This document shows, piece after piece, positions 50,036 through 61,992 of a stretch of DNA of 64,000 nt; position 1 is the first letter of the stretch; each line of letters begins with the position of its first letter. The stretch comes from Streptomonospora wellingtoniae (lineage in GTDB: Bacteria > Actinomycetota > Actinomycetes > Streptosporangiales > Streptosporangiaceae), in the NCBI RefSeq assembly GCF_031845375.1, contig NZ_JAVREK010000005.1, positions 205,247 through 269,246 on the forward strand, read 5' to 3'. A program made the position numbers and the translations under genes. The notes below the pieces were generated by a model. It worked only from the letters and a program-made list of their open reading frames with translations. It made no database searches and was not told the origin of the DNA.

Positions 50036-52061
50036 GGCACAGGTCAACCTCGCACTGGTGTGGTCGAGCGTGCTGAACAGCCTCGACAACAGCACTCTCC
50101 CCCCGCAGCAGCGCGCCTGGCTGCCGCAGACCCGCCCGCTCGGGCTGATCGAGGACACGGCGCTGCTGGCCGCTCCCAACGAGTTCGCCAAGGAGGTCCT
50201 GGAGACCCGCCTGCGCCCGGCCATCAGCCAGGCGCTCTCCAGCGAGCTGGGCCGGGAGATCCGAGTCGCGGTGACCGTCGACCCCACCGCCGTGCAGCCC
50301 GCTCCGCCCGCGGCGCCTCCCGCCGGCGGCTACGGCCCGCCCGCGCCCGACACCGGCGCGGCGGGCGCCCCGGCACCGGTCCACGCGTCGCCGCCCTGGC
50401 AGCAGCCGGCCATCGCGCCCGAGGACCTGCCGGGTTCCCCGGCCGCCACCGAAGAGGTCCCCGACGGCCAGTTCGGCCAGCCCGGCCAGGACCTCTCCGG
50501 CCGACATGCGCAGCACGGCCACCCCGGCGACTCCCCGCAGCCCGCGCGCAGTGAGCAGCGGTCGCAGCAGCCGGGCGCCCATCCCCCGCCCGAGTCCCCC
50601 GCTCCCGCCTACTCCGACGGCGACGACCTTCTTGCGCCGCGGGGCGGTCCCGGCGCGCCCGAGTACCCTGCCGCGCCTCCCCCGCCCGACCACCGGCCGG
50701 GCGGCCGCCCGCAGCAGCCCTCCTCCGCCGAATGGGACGCGCCCAACCGCTGGGAGACCCCTGCTTGGGAGAACCCGCACCGCGAGGCCCCGGGCTCGTG
50801 GCCGCAATCGGCCGCCGCGGACTCCCCCGCCCACTGGCACCAGCGCGGCCAGCGCGACCGGTGGGAACGCCCGGCTGCTGCGCACCGGCCCGGCGACGAC
50901 GGGCACACGCCGACCGCCGAGGCCCGCGGCACCGATCCCGAGGGCGGCCAGGGATCCGCTCCCCCGCCGCCGACGCCCGCCGCGCCCGACACCTCGGGGG
51001 GCAACCAGCCGCACACCTCGGCCGAGCCCGCGCGGCTGAACCCGAAGTACACCTTCGACACCTTCGTGATCGGCTCCTCCAACCGGTTCGCCCACGCGGC
51101 GGCGGTCGCGGTGGCCGAGGCCCCGGCCAAGGCCTACAACCCGCTGTTCATCTACGGCGGTTCCGGGCTGGGCAAGACCCACCTGCTGCACGCCATCGGC
51201 CACTACTCCCAGCGGCTCTACGACGGCGCCCGGGTGCGCTACGTCAGCTCGGAGGAGTTCACCAACGAGTTCATCAACTCCATCCGCGACGGCAAGGCCG
51301 ACGGCTTCCGCAGGCGCTACCGCGACATCGACGTCCTGCTCGTCGACGACATCCAGTTCCTGGAGAACAAGGAGCAGACGCAGGAGGAGTTCTTCCACAC
51401 CTTCAACACGCTGCACAACTCCAACAAGCAGATCGTGATCTCCAGCGACCGGCCGCCCAAGCAGCTGGTCACGCTTGAGGACCGGCTGCGCAACCGGTTC
51501 GAGTGGGGCCTGATCACCGACGTCCAGCCGCCGGAGCTGGAGACGCGCATCGCGATCCTGCGCAAAAAGGCCGCCCAGGAGGGCCTCGCCGCGCCGCCCG
51601 AGGTGCTGGAGTTCATCGCCAGCAAGATCTCCACGAACATCCGCGAACTGGAGGGGGCGCTGATCCGCGTCACCGCGTTCGCAAGCCTCAACCGCCAGTC
51701 GGTGGACCTGCACCTGACCGGGATCGTCCTCAAGGACCTGATCCCCGACGACGAGGGCCCCGAGATCACGGCGTCGGCGATCATGGCCCAGACCGCCTCG
51801 TACTTCGGGCTGAGCACCGAGGACCTGTGCGGTACCTCTCGATCGCGCGTGCTGGTCACCGCCCGGCAGATCGCGATGTACCTCTGCCGCGAGCTCACCG
51901 ACCTCTCGCTGCCGAAGATCGGCCAGCAGTTCGGCCGCGACCACACCACGGTGATGCACGCCGACCGCAAGATCCGCTCGCTGATGGCCGAGCGCCGGTC
52001 CATCTACAACCAGGTGACCGAGTTGACCAACCGGATCAAGCAGCAGTCGCGAAACGGATAG
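50028..52061 (+). CDS. dnaA: Chromosomal replication initiator protein DnaA
   Basis: 677 residues, long for the family because domain II (about 90-335) is a Pro/Gln/Ala-rich disordered stretch. Domain I (ALVWSSVLNSLDN) is first, the AAA+ domain begins at Leu337 (LNPKYTFDTFVIGSSNRFAH) with Walker A GGSGLGKTH and Walker B LLVDDIQF, and domain IV has DHTTVMHADRKI for DnaA-box binding. It opens oriC. The TTG 50028 start agrees with homologous N-termini but has no strong ribosome site. A six-codon ORF with a good site overlaps it. Confidence 0.95.
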   Translation: MSEAQVNLALVWSSVLNSLDNSTLPPQQRAWLPQTRPLGLIEDTALLAAPNEFAKEVLETRLRPAISQALSSELGREIRVAVTVDPTAVQPAPPAAPPAGGYGPPAPDTGAAGAPAPVHASPPWQQPAIAPEDLPGSPAATEEVPDGQFGQPGQDLSGRHAQHGHPGDSPQPARSEQRSQQPGAHPPPESPAPAYSDGDDLLAPRGGPGAPEYPAAPPPPDHRPGGRPQQPSSAEWDAPNRWETPAWENPHREAPGSWPQSAAADSPAHWHQRGQRDRWERPAAAHRPGDDGHTPTAEARGTDPEGGQGSAPPPPTPAAPDTSGGNQPHTSAEPARLNPKYTFDTFVIGSSNRFAHAAAVAVAEAPAKAYNPLFIYGGSGLGKTHLLHAIGHYSQRLYDGARVRYVSSEEFTNEFINSIRDGKADGFRRRYRDIDVLLVDDIQFLENKEQTQEEFFHTFNTLHNSNKQIVISSDRPPKQLVTLEDRLRNRFEWGLITDVQPPELETRIAILRKKAAQEGLAAPPEVLEFIASKISTNIRELEGALIRVTAFASLNRQSVDLHLTGIVLKDLIPDDEGPEITASAIMAQTASYFGLSTEDLCGTSRSRVLVTARQIAMYLCRELTDLSLPKIGQQFGRDHTTVMHADRKIRSLMAERRSIYNQVTELTNRIKQQSRNG

Positions 52062-52709
52062 CCGGACGCCCCCTGCCGGACCGCCGCGGGCCCGCTCCCC
52101 CGGCGGAATTTTCTACGTGCCGATTTCGCGGGCATCTCACCGAAGTTATCCCCAAGTAGTCCGGATTGTCTGTGGAAAACCGGTGGATAAGCCTGCGGAT
52201 AACCACCCCGATCCGGTGGACAACCTGGGGACGGACTGTGGGCGCCGGTCGCGTCGGCGTCCCCGGGCATCCACCGACCCTGTGGGCGGTCGGTGGAAAA
52301 GCTGTGGATCGGCGGTGGACAACTTGGGGACGGGGTGTGCAAGGCCGGAGAACGTCCACAGCGAGCCGAGTTCTCCCCAAGCGCCGCCCACAGGGTCGGT
52401 GGATAAAAATCGCGGGGATGACCTGCAGAGACAATGGTTGTCCACACTTTCCACAGCCCCTACTACTACGACGCCCCATATACATGTCTCGTGCCTTGGT
52501 AAATCAGCTGTGCCCCCAAACTGTGGACAGACGACCCCTCCGCCCCGGAGGGCTCCCGAGGCCCTCACCGATCGGGTGTGGTGGGCAGCGAGCGGGGGCG
52601 AATCCGGGTACCGTGTGAACCCGTCCCCGTGACGCGACCGGTGCCACCGCCGCGACACCGCCCCCAGCACTCACAGGGCCCCCTGGTTTCGAGGAAAGTG
52701 AGTCGGATA
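52062..52709. promoter_or_regulatory. oriC, dnaA-dnaN intergenic region
   Basis: 648 bases packed with DnaA boxes on both strands. The perfect box is at 52438-52446 (TTGTCCACA). One-mismatch boxes include 52146-52154, 52171-52179, 52182-52190, 52194-52202, 52215-52223, 52314-52322, 52398-52406 and 52522-52530. This is the usual actinobacterial origin site. No gene is visible; the dnaN promoter must be near its right end. Confidence 0.9.
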
Positions 52710-53846
52710 GTGAAGTTCCGGGTCGAACGCGACGTACTGGCCGACGCAGTCGCCTGGACCGCCCGCAGCCTGCCGGTCCGGCCGTCGGTGCCGGTGCTGG
52801 CCGGCATGCTGCTCGACGCCACAGCGGACGAGGGCGGCCGGCTGAAGCTCTCCAGCTTCGACTACGAGGTCTCCGCGCAGGTGTCTGTGGATATCGACGT
52901 CGAAGAGGCGGGCACCACCCTGGTCTCCGGGCGCCTGCTCGCCGAGATCACGCGGAACCTGCCTCCACAGACTGTGGAGATCAGCACTGACGGCGCCAAG
53001 GTCGTGGTCTCCTGCGGCAGCGCAAAGTTCACACTCCTGACCCTGCCTGTGGAGGACTACCCGTCCCTTCCGGCGATGCCCGAGCTGACCGGCTCGGTCG
53101 GCAGCGACGCGTTCGCCGCCGCCGTCGGCCAGGTGGCCGTCGCCGCCGGCCGCGACGACACGCTGCCGATGCTCACCGGCGTGCGGGTCGAGATCGAGGG
53201 CGACACCGTCACGCTGGCCTCGACCGACCGCTACCGCCTCGCGGTGCGCGAACTCGCCTGGAAGCCCGAGAACCCCGACGTCTCCGCGGTCGCCCTGGTC
53301 CCGGCCAAGACCCTGGCCGACACCGCCAAGTCGCTGACCGGAGGCGCCGAGGTCTCCATCGCGCTGTCCAACGCCGAGAGCGGCGAGGGGATGATCGGAT
53401 TCGAGGGCGGCGGGCGCCGCACCACCAGCCGCCTGCTCGACGGCGAGTTCCCCAAGTACCGCGCGCTGCTGCCCGATTCGTTCAACTCCGTCGCCGAGGT
53501 CCAGCGCGCCGAGTTCATCGAGGCCGTCAAGCGCGTCTCCCTGGTCGCCGAACGCAACACCCCGCTGCGCCTGGCCTTCAGCGAGGGCCAGGTAGTGCTG
53601 GAGGCCGGCACCGGCGACGAGGCGCAGGCGGTCGAGGCGCTGGACGCCTCCATGGAGGGCGACGAGGTCCAGATCGCCTTCAACTCCGCGTTCCTGCTCG
53701 ACGGACTCTCCGCCATCGACTCCGACGTCGCCCGGCTCCAGTTCACGACCTCCACCAAGCCAGCCATCATCACGGGCAAGCCCGCCGACGAGGAGGCCGC
53801 CGCCGACTACCGGTACCTGATCATGCCGGTCCGGCTGTCGGGGTGA
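52710..53846 (+). CDS. dnaN: DNA polymerase III beta sliding clamp
   Basis: 378 residues, family length, three repeated clamp domains. VKFRVERDVLADAVAWTARS opens it and YRYLIMPVRLSG closes it with the conserved MPVR. It tethers the polymerase to DNA. GTG 52710 is set by homology; GTG 52698 (four codons earlier) sits 3 bases from a GAGG motif and is an alternative. It follows oriC and precedes gnd by 52 bases. Confidence 0.96.
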   Translation: MKFRVERDVLADAVAWTARSLPVRPSVPVLAGMLLDATADEGGRLKLSSFDYEVSAQVSVDIDVEEAGTTLVSGRLLAEITRNLPPQTVEISTDGAKVVVSCGSAKFTLLTLPVEDYPSLPAMPELTGSVGSDAFAAAVGQVAVAAGRDDTLPMLTGVRVEIEGDTVTLASTDRYRLAVRELAWKPENPDVSAVALVPAKTLADTAKSLTGGAEVSIALSNAESGEGMIGFEGGGRRTTSRLLDGEFPKYRALLPDSFNSVAEVQRAEFIEAVKRVSLVAERNTPLRLAFSEGQVVLEAGTGDEAQAVEALDASMEGDEVQIAFNSAFLLDGLSAIDSDVARLQFTTSTKPAIITGKPADEEAAADYRYLIMPVRLSG

Positions 53847-53898
53847 GAGAAACCGGCACGCACACACCGACACAGGTCGAACAGGGGGAGACACGAGC

Positions 53899-54801
53899 AT
53901 GCAGCTAGGGATGGTCGGCCTCGGCAAGATGGGCGGCAACATGGCCGGCCGTCTGCGCGACAAGGGCCACGAGGTCGTGGGCTTCGACTTCGACCCCGAG
54001 TTGCGCGACGTGGCGAGCCTCGCCGAGCTTGCCGAGCGCCTTGAGGCCCCCCGCACGATCTGGCTTATGGTGCCCGCGGGAGCCCCGACCATGCAGACCG
54101 TCACCAGCCTCACGGAGGTGCTGGAGCCGGGCGACCTCGTCATCGAGGGCGGCAACTCCCACTACGTCGACGACCGGCGCTGCGCCGACGAGTTGCGCGA
54201 GCTGGGCATCGGCTACGTCGACGCCGGTGTCAGCGGCGGTGTCTGGGGCCGTGAAGAGGGCTACGGGATCATGGTGGGCGGCGACCCCAAGGACGTCACC
54301 CGCGCCGAGCCGGTCTTCAGTGCGCTGACCCCCGAGGACGGCGGTTACGTCCACGCCGGCGGCGTAGGCGCGGGCCACTTCGTCAAGATGGTGCACAACG
54401 GCATCGAGTACGGCATGATGCAGGCGTTCGCCGAGGGCTATGAGCTGATGGCGGCCTCCGACATCGTCGACGACGTCCCGGGCACCTTCGACAGCTGGCG
54501 CGAAGGTACCGTGGTGCGCTCCTGGCTGCTCGACCTGCTCGTGCGCGCCCTGCGCGACGACCCCGAGCTCGAAGCCATCCGCGGCTACGCACAGGACTCG
54601 GGCGAGGGCCGGTGGACGGTGCAGGCGGCAGTCGACCACGCCGTCCCGGCGCCGGTGATCTCCGCGGCGCTGTTCGCCCGCTTCGCCTCGCGCCAGGAGG
54701 ACAGCCCCGCCATGAAGGTGGTCGCGGCCCTGCGCAACCAGTTCGGCGGGCACGCGGTGACCAAGGCAGCCGACGACCCCGCGCGGACGCCCCGGAGCTG
54801 A
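53899..54801 (+). CDS. gnd: 6-phosphogluconate dehydrogenase, short decarboxylating form
   Basis: 300 residues. GMVGLGKMGGNMAGRLRDKG is the nucleotide-binding motif, EGGNSHYVDDRRCADEL and YVDAGVSGGVWGREEGYGIM are substrate-binding landmarks, and HFVKMVHNGIEYGMMQ contains the catalytic Lys. The length fits the short (often NAD-linked) class rather than the 470-residue form. It converts 6-phosphogluconate to ribulose-5-phosphate. dnaN-gnd-recF is a usual actinobacterial order. A GGGGGAG motif precedes ATG 53899. Confidence 0.93.
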   Translation: MQLGMVGLGKMGGNMAGRLRDKGHEVVGFDFDPELRDVASLAELAERLEAPRTIWLMVPAGAPTMQTVTSLTEVLEPGDLVIEGGNSHYVDDRRCADELRELGIGYVDAGVSGGVWGREEGYGIMVGGDPKDVTRAEPVFSALTPEDGGYVHAGGVGAGHFVKMVHNGIEYGMMQAFAEGYELMAASDIVDDVPGTFDSWREGTVVRSWLLDLLVRALRDDPELEAIRGYAQDSGEGRWTVQAAVDHAVPAPVISAALFARFASRQEDSPAMKVVAALRNQFGGHAVTKAADDPARTPRS

Positions 54802-54939
54802 CCGCCCCCCGCCCTTCTCCGGTCCGCCGGAGCAGCGCGACGAGGCGGGCACTGGACTTGTCGCCGGGGCGCGGTTGACTGGAGAACACGGCGGCCGGTC
54901 CGCCCGGCGCATCGGAGCGGTAGTGCCGGGCGTGTTGCG

Positions 54940-54953
54940 GTTTCACGTGAAAC
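54940..54953. promoter_or_regulatory. parS site, perfect
   Basis: GTTTCACGTGAAAC in the gap between gnd and recF, on the right side of oriC. Confidence 0.92.
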
Positions 54954-55007
54954 CGGGATGTTGCGCACGGTCACCGGCGTTCCCGGGGTTCAGGCAGGAG
55001 AGCTCGG

Positions 55008-56138
55008 ATGTACGTTTCGCACCTGCAACTGGCCGACTATCGGTCCTACGAGTCGGTCCACTTGCAGCTCGCCCCCGGGATCAGCACCTTTGTCGGCCCC
55101 AACGGCCAGGGCAAGACCAATCTCGTCGAGGCGATCGGCTACGCCGCCTCCCTGGGCAGCCACCGGGTGGCCACCGACTCGCCGCTGGTCCGCAAGGGCG
55201 CCGAACGCGCGATCGTGCGTGCCGCGATCGTCAAGGACGACCGGCAGGCCGTGGTCGAGCTGGAGATCAACCCGGGCAAGGCGAACCGCGCGCGGCTGAA
55301 CCGCGCGCCGGCCACCCGCCCCCGGGAGGTCCTCGGTGTTCTGCGCACCGTCCTGTTCGCGCCTGAGGACCTCGCGCTCGTCAAGGGCGACCCGGGCGAG
55401 CGCCGCCGCTTCCTCGACGACCTGCTGGTGGCCCGCACGCCGCGGCTGGCGGGCGTCCGCAGCGACTACGAGCGTGTCCTCAAGCAGCGCAACGCCCTGC
55501 TCAAGTCCGCATCGGCGCAGTTCTTCAAGCGAGGTGAGCCGGACCTGTCCACGCTCGAGGTGTGGAACGAGCACCTCGCCGTGGCCGGGGCCGAGCTGCT
55601 GACGGCGCGCCTGGGCCTGGTGGCCGAGCTCCAGCCGCTGGTCGCCAAGGCCTACGGCGAGCTGACCACCGCCGGCGGACCGCCGGTGCTGCAGTACCGC
55701 TCCTCCGCGGCCGGGCCCGACGAGCATCCGCCGATCGACCGCGAGCAGCTGGCGGGGATGTTGCGCGAGGCGCTGGCAGAGAACCGCGTCCAGGAGCTGC
55801 AGCGCGGCGTGAGCCTCGTCGGCCCCCATCGCGACGACCTCCACCTGCGCCTGGATGAGCTGCCGGCCAAGGGCTACGCCAGCCAGGGCGAGTCCTGGTC
55901 CTACGCGCTGGCACTGCGTTTGGCGGGCTTCGAACTGCTGCGGGCCGACGGGGACGACCCGGTCCTGCTGCTCGACGACGTGTTCGCCGAGCTGGACGCC
56001 GAGCGCCGCAGTCGCCTGGCCGAGCACGTCCGCCACGCCGAGCAGGTGCTGGTCAGCGCCGCCGTCGCCGAGGACATCCCGCCCGAGCTGCAGGGGGCGC
56101 GCTTCCGCGTCGCCGAAGGGAGCGTCGAACGTGAGTGA
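55008..56138 (+). CDS. recF: DNA replication and repair protein RecF
   Basis: 376 residues. An SMC-like ATPase: Walker A is GPNGQGKT (residues 30-37), the signature region is ASQGESWSYALALRLA, and Walker B is PVLLLDDVFAELDAERRSRL. It loads RecA at gaps with RecO and RecR. AGGAG lies 7 bases before ATG 55008. The last 8 bases overlap dciA, so the two are coupled. Confidence 0.95.
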   Translation: MYVSHLQLADYRSYESVHLQLAPGISTFVGPNGQGKTNLVEAIGYAASLGSHRVATDSPLVRKGAERAIVRAAIVKDDRQAVVELEINPGKANRARLNRAPATRPREVLGVLRTVLFAPEDLALVKGDPGERRRFLDDLLVARTPRLAGVRSDYERVLKQRNALLKSASAQFFKRGEPDLSTLEVWNEHLAVAGAELLTARLGLVAELQPLVAKAYGELTTAGGPPVLQYRSSAAGPDEHPPIDREQLAGMLREALAENRVQELQRGVSLVGPHRDDLHLRLDELPAKGYASQGESWSYALALRLAGFELLRADGDDPVLLLDDVFAELDAERRSRLAEHVRHAEQVLVSAAVAEDIPPELQGARFRVAEGSVERE

Positions 56139-56622
56139 GGACACCCCGGCCCCCGCTCCCTCCGGCGAGCCGCCCGCTCCCACCGGTGCCGACCTCGCAC
56201 GCCAGGCGCTGGCCCAGGCCAGGGCCGCGGCGCGTGAGCGCGGCGCCTCCCCTGAACAGCGCCCCCGGCGGCTGCGCCGCAGGCCGGTCCGCTCGCGCGA
56301 CGAGCCGCAGCTGTTCGGTGACGCTGTGCGCGCGTGGCTGGCCGAGCACGGCTGGCAGGAGCAGGTCGCGGTGGGCGGCGTCTTCGGGCGGTGGAACGAG
56401 ATCGTCGGCGACTACAACGCCCAGCACCTGCGCCCGGTCTCCTACGAGGCGGGCGAGCTGGTGGTCGCTGCGGACTCGGCGACCATGGCCGCCCACGCCC
56501 GAGCGATGGTGCGCGACCTGCTGCGCAGGCTCAACGAGGAGCTGGGGCACGGGACCGTGCACTCGATCAAGGTGCAGGCGCCCGGGCGCGGCCGCGGCCC
56601 CGGGCCCCGGCGGGCCCGCTGA
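56131..56622 (+). CDS. dciA: DciA-type (DUF721) helicase-loading protein
   Basis: 163 residues. A Pro/Ala/Arg-rich N-terminal tail precedes the DUF721 KH-like domain: VAVGGVFGRWNEIVGDYNAQ and HLRPVSYEAGELVVAADSAT, ending with the LLRRLNEELGHGTVHSIKV helix and strand. DciA is the ancestral loader of DnaB in bacteria without DnaC. GTG 56131 has AGGGAG 8 bases upstream and overlaps recF. In this genome its partner DnaB must first splice out its intein. Confidence 0.9.
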   Translation: MSEDTPAPAPSGEPPAPTGADLARQALAQARAAARERGASPEQRPRRLRRRPVRSRDEPQLFGDAVRAWLAEHGWQEQVAVGGVFGRWNEIVGDYNAQHLRPVSYEAGELVVAADSATMAAHARAMVRDLLRRLNEELGHGTVHSIKVQAPGRGRGPGPRRAR

Positions 56623-57020
56623 GGGGCCCTGGGTCACGGGTCGCACACGTCGGGTTGACTCGCGGTTGGGAAAGCGGGTACCGCTCAGCGGCGCTGAACG
56701 GCGCGGGGAATTGCCAGCGGGGGTGTCCGCGTGGAGGGAGTCCGGTCCCGGTCTGTTCACCCGCTGTCGGGCGGCACAGCGCCGCGGATGCCACTTTCCG
56801 GCTCTGCGCGCGGTATCATGGGAGCTAGTTCTTCGGACGCTTCCGCCGGTATAGCCCGCCCCAAGAGGAGAGGGCGGTGGGAACCGGGGCGGCACGCGAT
56901 GTCCAGGCGCGGGAAGTACCGACGGTACTCGCGTGCGCTGCATGGCAGGCTGCCCGGTTGGCCTCCCCATGTCCCGGGGGCACCGGACGGGACGCGTCCC
57001 CAGCAGGAGGGTGTTTCCAC
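56623..57020. promoter_or_regulatory. Upstream region of gyrB, 398 bases
   Basis: No gene is supported. TTGACT near 56654 with TACCGC about 18 bases on, and TATCAT near 56814-56819, are candidate promoter elements for gyrBA, which is normally supercoiling-controlled. Confidence 0.4.
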
Positions 57021-58958
57021 TTGGCCTACGACGCTTCAGCGATCACGATTCTTGAAGGGCTCGAGGCGGTACGCAAACGCCCCGGCATGTACATCGGGTC
57101 GACCGGTGAGCGCGGTCTCCACCACATGGTCTCCGAGGTTGTGGACAACTCGGTCGACGAGGCGCTCGCGGGCTACGCGACCGCCATCGAGGTGACCCTG
57201 CAGGACGACGGCGGCGTCCGTGTGGCCGACAACGGCCGCGGTATGCCCGTCGATCTCCACCCGGTCGAGAAGCGTCCCGCCGTGGAGGTCATCCACACCA
57301 CGCTGCATGCGGGCGGCAAGTTCGACGGCAAGTCCTACGCGGTCTCGGGCGGCCTGCACGGAGTCGGCGTCACCGTGGTCAACGCGCTCTCGTCCCGCCT
57401 GGAGGTCGAGATCCGCCGGGACGGCAGCGTCTGGCGGCAGAGCTACCTCGCGGCACGCCCGGTCGCCCCCCTCTCGCGGGACGAGGAGACGTCGGAGACC
57501 GGCACCCAGACCACCTTCTGGGCCGACGACTCGATCTTCGAGACCACGACCTACAGCTTCGAGACCCTCGCGCGGCGCATGCAGGAGATGGCGTTCCTGA
57601 ACAAGGGGCTGTCCATCACCATCCGCGACGAGCGGCGCGAGTTCACCGGCGACACCCCCCTGGTGCACACCTACCACTACGAGAACGGCATCTCGGACTT
57701 CGTCGCGCACATCAACACGACGAAGGACCCCGCCCACGCCACCATCATCGGCTTCGAGGAGGAGGGCGAGGGGATCTCCGCCGAGATCTCGATGCAGTGG
57801 AACCAGTCCTTCACCTCCTCGGTGCACACCTTCGCCAACACCATCAACACCGCTGAGGGCGGCACGCACGAGGAGGGCTTCCGCACCGCGCTGACCTCGG
57901 TGGTCAACCGCTACGCGCGCGAGCAGAAGCTGCTGCGGGAGAAGGACGACAACCTCACCGGCGACGACATCCGCGAGGGCCTGACCGCGATCATCTCGGT
58001 CAAGCTGGCCGACCCCCAGTTCGAGGGGCAGACCAAGACCAAGCTGGGCAACACCGAGGCCAAGTCGTTCGTGCAGCGCGTCACGCACGAGCACCTGCGC
58101 GACTGGTTCGAGCGCAACCCCGGCGAGGCCAAGGACATCGTCACCAAGGCCAGCCAGGCGGCCCGCGCCCGCATCGCCGCGCGCCAGGCGCGCGACCTGA
58201 CCCGCCGCAAGACCCTGCTGGAGTCCACCTCTCTGCCGGGCAAGCTGTCGGACTGCCAGTCCACCGAGCCGGAGAAGTCCGAGGTCTACATCGTCGAGGG
58301 CGACTCCGCCGGCGGTTCGGCCAAGGGCGGGCGCGACCCCCATTACCAGGCGATCCTGCCCATCCGCGGCAAGATCCTCAACGTCGAGAAGTCGCGCATC
58401 GACCGGATCCTGAAGAACAACGAGGTCCAGGCGATCATCACCGCCCTGGGCACCGGGATCCACGACGACTTCGACGCCTCCAAGCTGCGCTACCACAAGA
58501 TCATCCTGATGGCCGACGCCGACGTCGACGGCCAGCACATCCGTACGCTGCTGCTCACCCTGCTCTTCCGGTTCATGAAGCCGCTGATCGAGGCCGGCTA
58601 CGTCTACCTCGCGCAGCCGCCGCTGTACAAGATCAAGTGGGACCAGCGCGGCTCGGACGCCGACTACGCCTACTCCGACCGCGAGCGCGACGAACTGATC
58701 AACGGCGGCATCGCCGCCGGCAAGCGCGACCCCCGGCCGCGCGACCTCGTGCAGCGCTTCAAGGGCCTCGGCGAGATGAACGCCACGGAGCTGTGGGACA
58801 CCACGATGGACCCCGAGGGCCGGGTCCTGCTCCAGGTGAACCTCGACGACGCGGCGCAGGCCGACGAGATGTTCAGCGTGCTCATGGGCGAGGACGTCGA
58901 GTCGCGGCGCTCCTTCATCCAGCGCAACGCCCGGGACGTCCGTTTCCTGGACATCTGA
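57021..58958 (+). CDS. gyrB: DNA gyrase subunit B
   Basis: 645 residues. The GHKL ATPase domain has EVVDNSVDEALAGYA and the TOPRIM domain has VYIVEGDSAGGSAKGGRD near residue 421, with ADADVDGQHIRTLLL for Mg2+. It powers negative supercoiling with GyrA and is the target of aminocoumarins. TTG 57021 follows AGGAGG by 10 bases, matching the family N-terminus (YDASAITILEGLEAVRKRPG); the longer frame from 56877 is unlikely. gyrA follows 55 bases on. Confidence 0.96.
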   Translation: MAYDASAITILEGLEAVRKRPGMYIGSTGERGLHHMVSEVVDNSVDEALAGYATAIEVTLQDDGGVRVADNGRGMPVDLHPVEKRPAVEVIHTTLHAGGKFDGKSYAVSGGLHGVGVTVVNALSSRLEVEIRRDGSVWRQSYLAARPVAPLSRDEETSETGTQTTFWADDSIFETTTYSFETLARRMQEMAFLNKGLSITIRDERREFTGDTPLVHTYHYENGISDFVAHINTTKDPAHATIIGFEEEGEGISAEISMQWNQSFTSSVHTFANTINTAEGGTHEEGFRTALTSVVNRYAREQKLLREKDDNLTGDDIREGLTAIISVKLADPQFEGQTKTKLGNTEAKSFVQRVTHEHLRDWFERNPGEAKDIVTKASQAARARIAARQARDLTRRKTLLESTSLPGKLSDCQSTEPEKSEVYIVEGDSAGGSAKGGRDPHYQAILPIRGKILNVEKSRIDRILKNNEVQAIITALGTGIHDDFDASKLRYHKIILMADADVDGQHIRTLLLTLLFRFMKPLIEAGYVYLAQPPLYKIKWDQRGSDADYAYSDRERDELINGGIAAGKRDPRPRDLVQRFKGLGEMNATELWDTTMDPEGRVLLQVNLDDAAQADEMFSVLMGEDVESRRSFIQRNARDVRFLDI

Positions 58959-59013
58959 TACCTCCCGCATCCCGACGGCAGCGAACGACTCACCAGAAAA
59001 GGACCGACATCCA

Positions 59014-61644
<2,631 letters not shown>

Positions 61645-61992
61645 CCGGACCGGAGTCGGGCCGGATCCGGCGGGGTCGAATCGTCCCGCAAGCCCCGCGG
61701 TGCAGGTCGTTGCGTGCCGAGCCGCGGGTGAGCGGGGCGGTGCCGGGCATGCGGAACCGCGGGGAGATCGGCGCGTGGCCGGACACCCGTAGACTCCACG
61801 GCAGGACCGAGAAGCATCGCGGAGGGCGGTATCGGCCGCCCTCCGCGTGGGTTTCGGCCGACCGACGAATCGGGCATAGAGTTTGCCCCCCGTGGCAGTG
61901 TCGTCCGCCGGTGCGGACTCCGGCCGCGGAGCGATCGATCCTCCCCCTTGACCTGTTCCACCGTCACAAGGAAGTCCAGCGGTAACGTGGCT
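61645..61992. other. Intergenic region after gyrA, 348 bases
   Basis: Contains a strong hairpin (61819-61846) and the promoter of the DUF3566 gene. No gene is supported. Confidence 0.5.
61819..61846 (+). terminator. Hairpin terminator after gyrA
   Basis: Arms 61819-61829 and 61836-61846 form a perfect 11-bp stem (GCGGAGGGCGG) with a 6-base loop; a short T-run (GGGTTT) follows. Confidence 0.7.

Noticed and set aside
61645..61992. Small gene between gyrA and the DUF3566 gene
   Set aside because: The frames have no ribosome site, and the space is occupied by a hairpin terminator and a promoter region.
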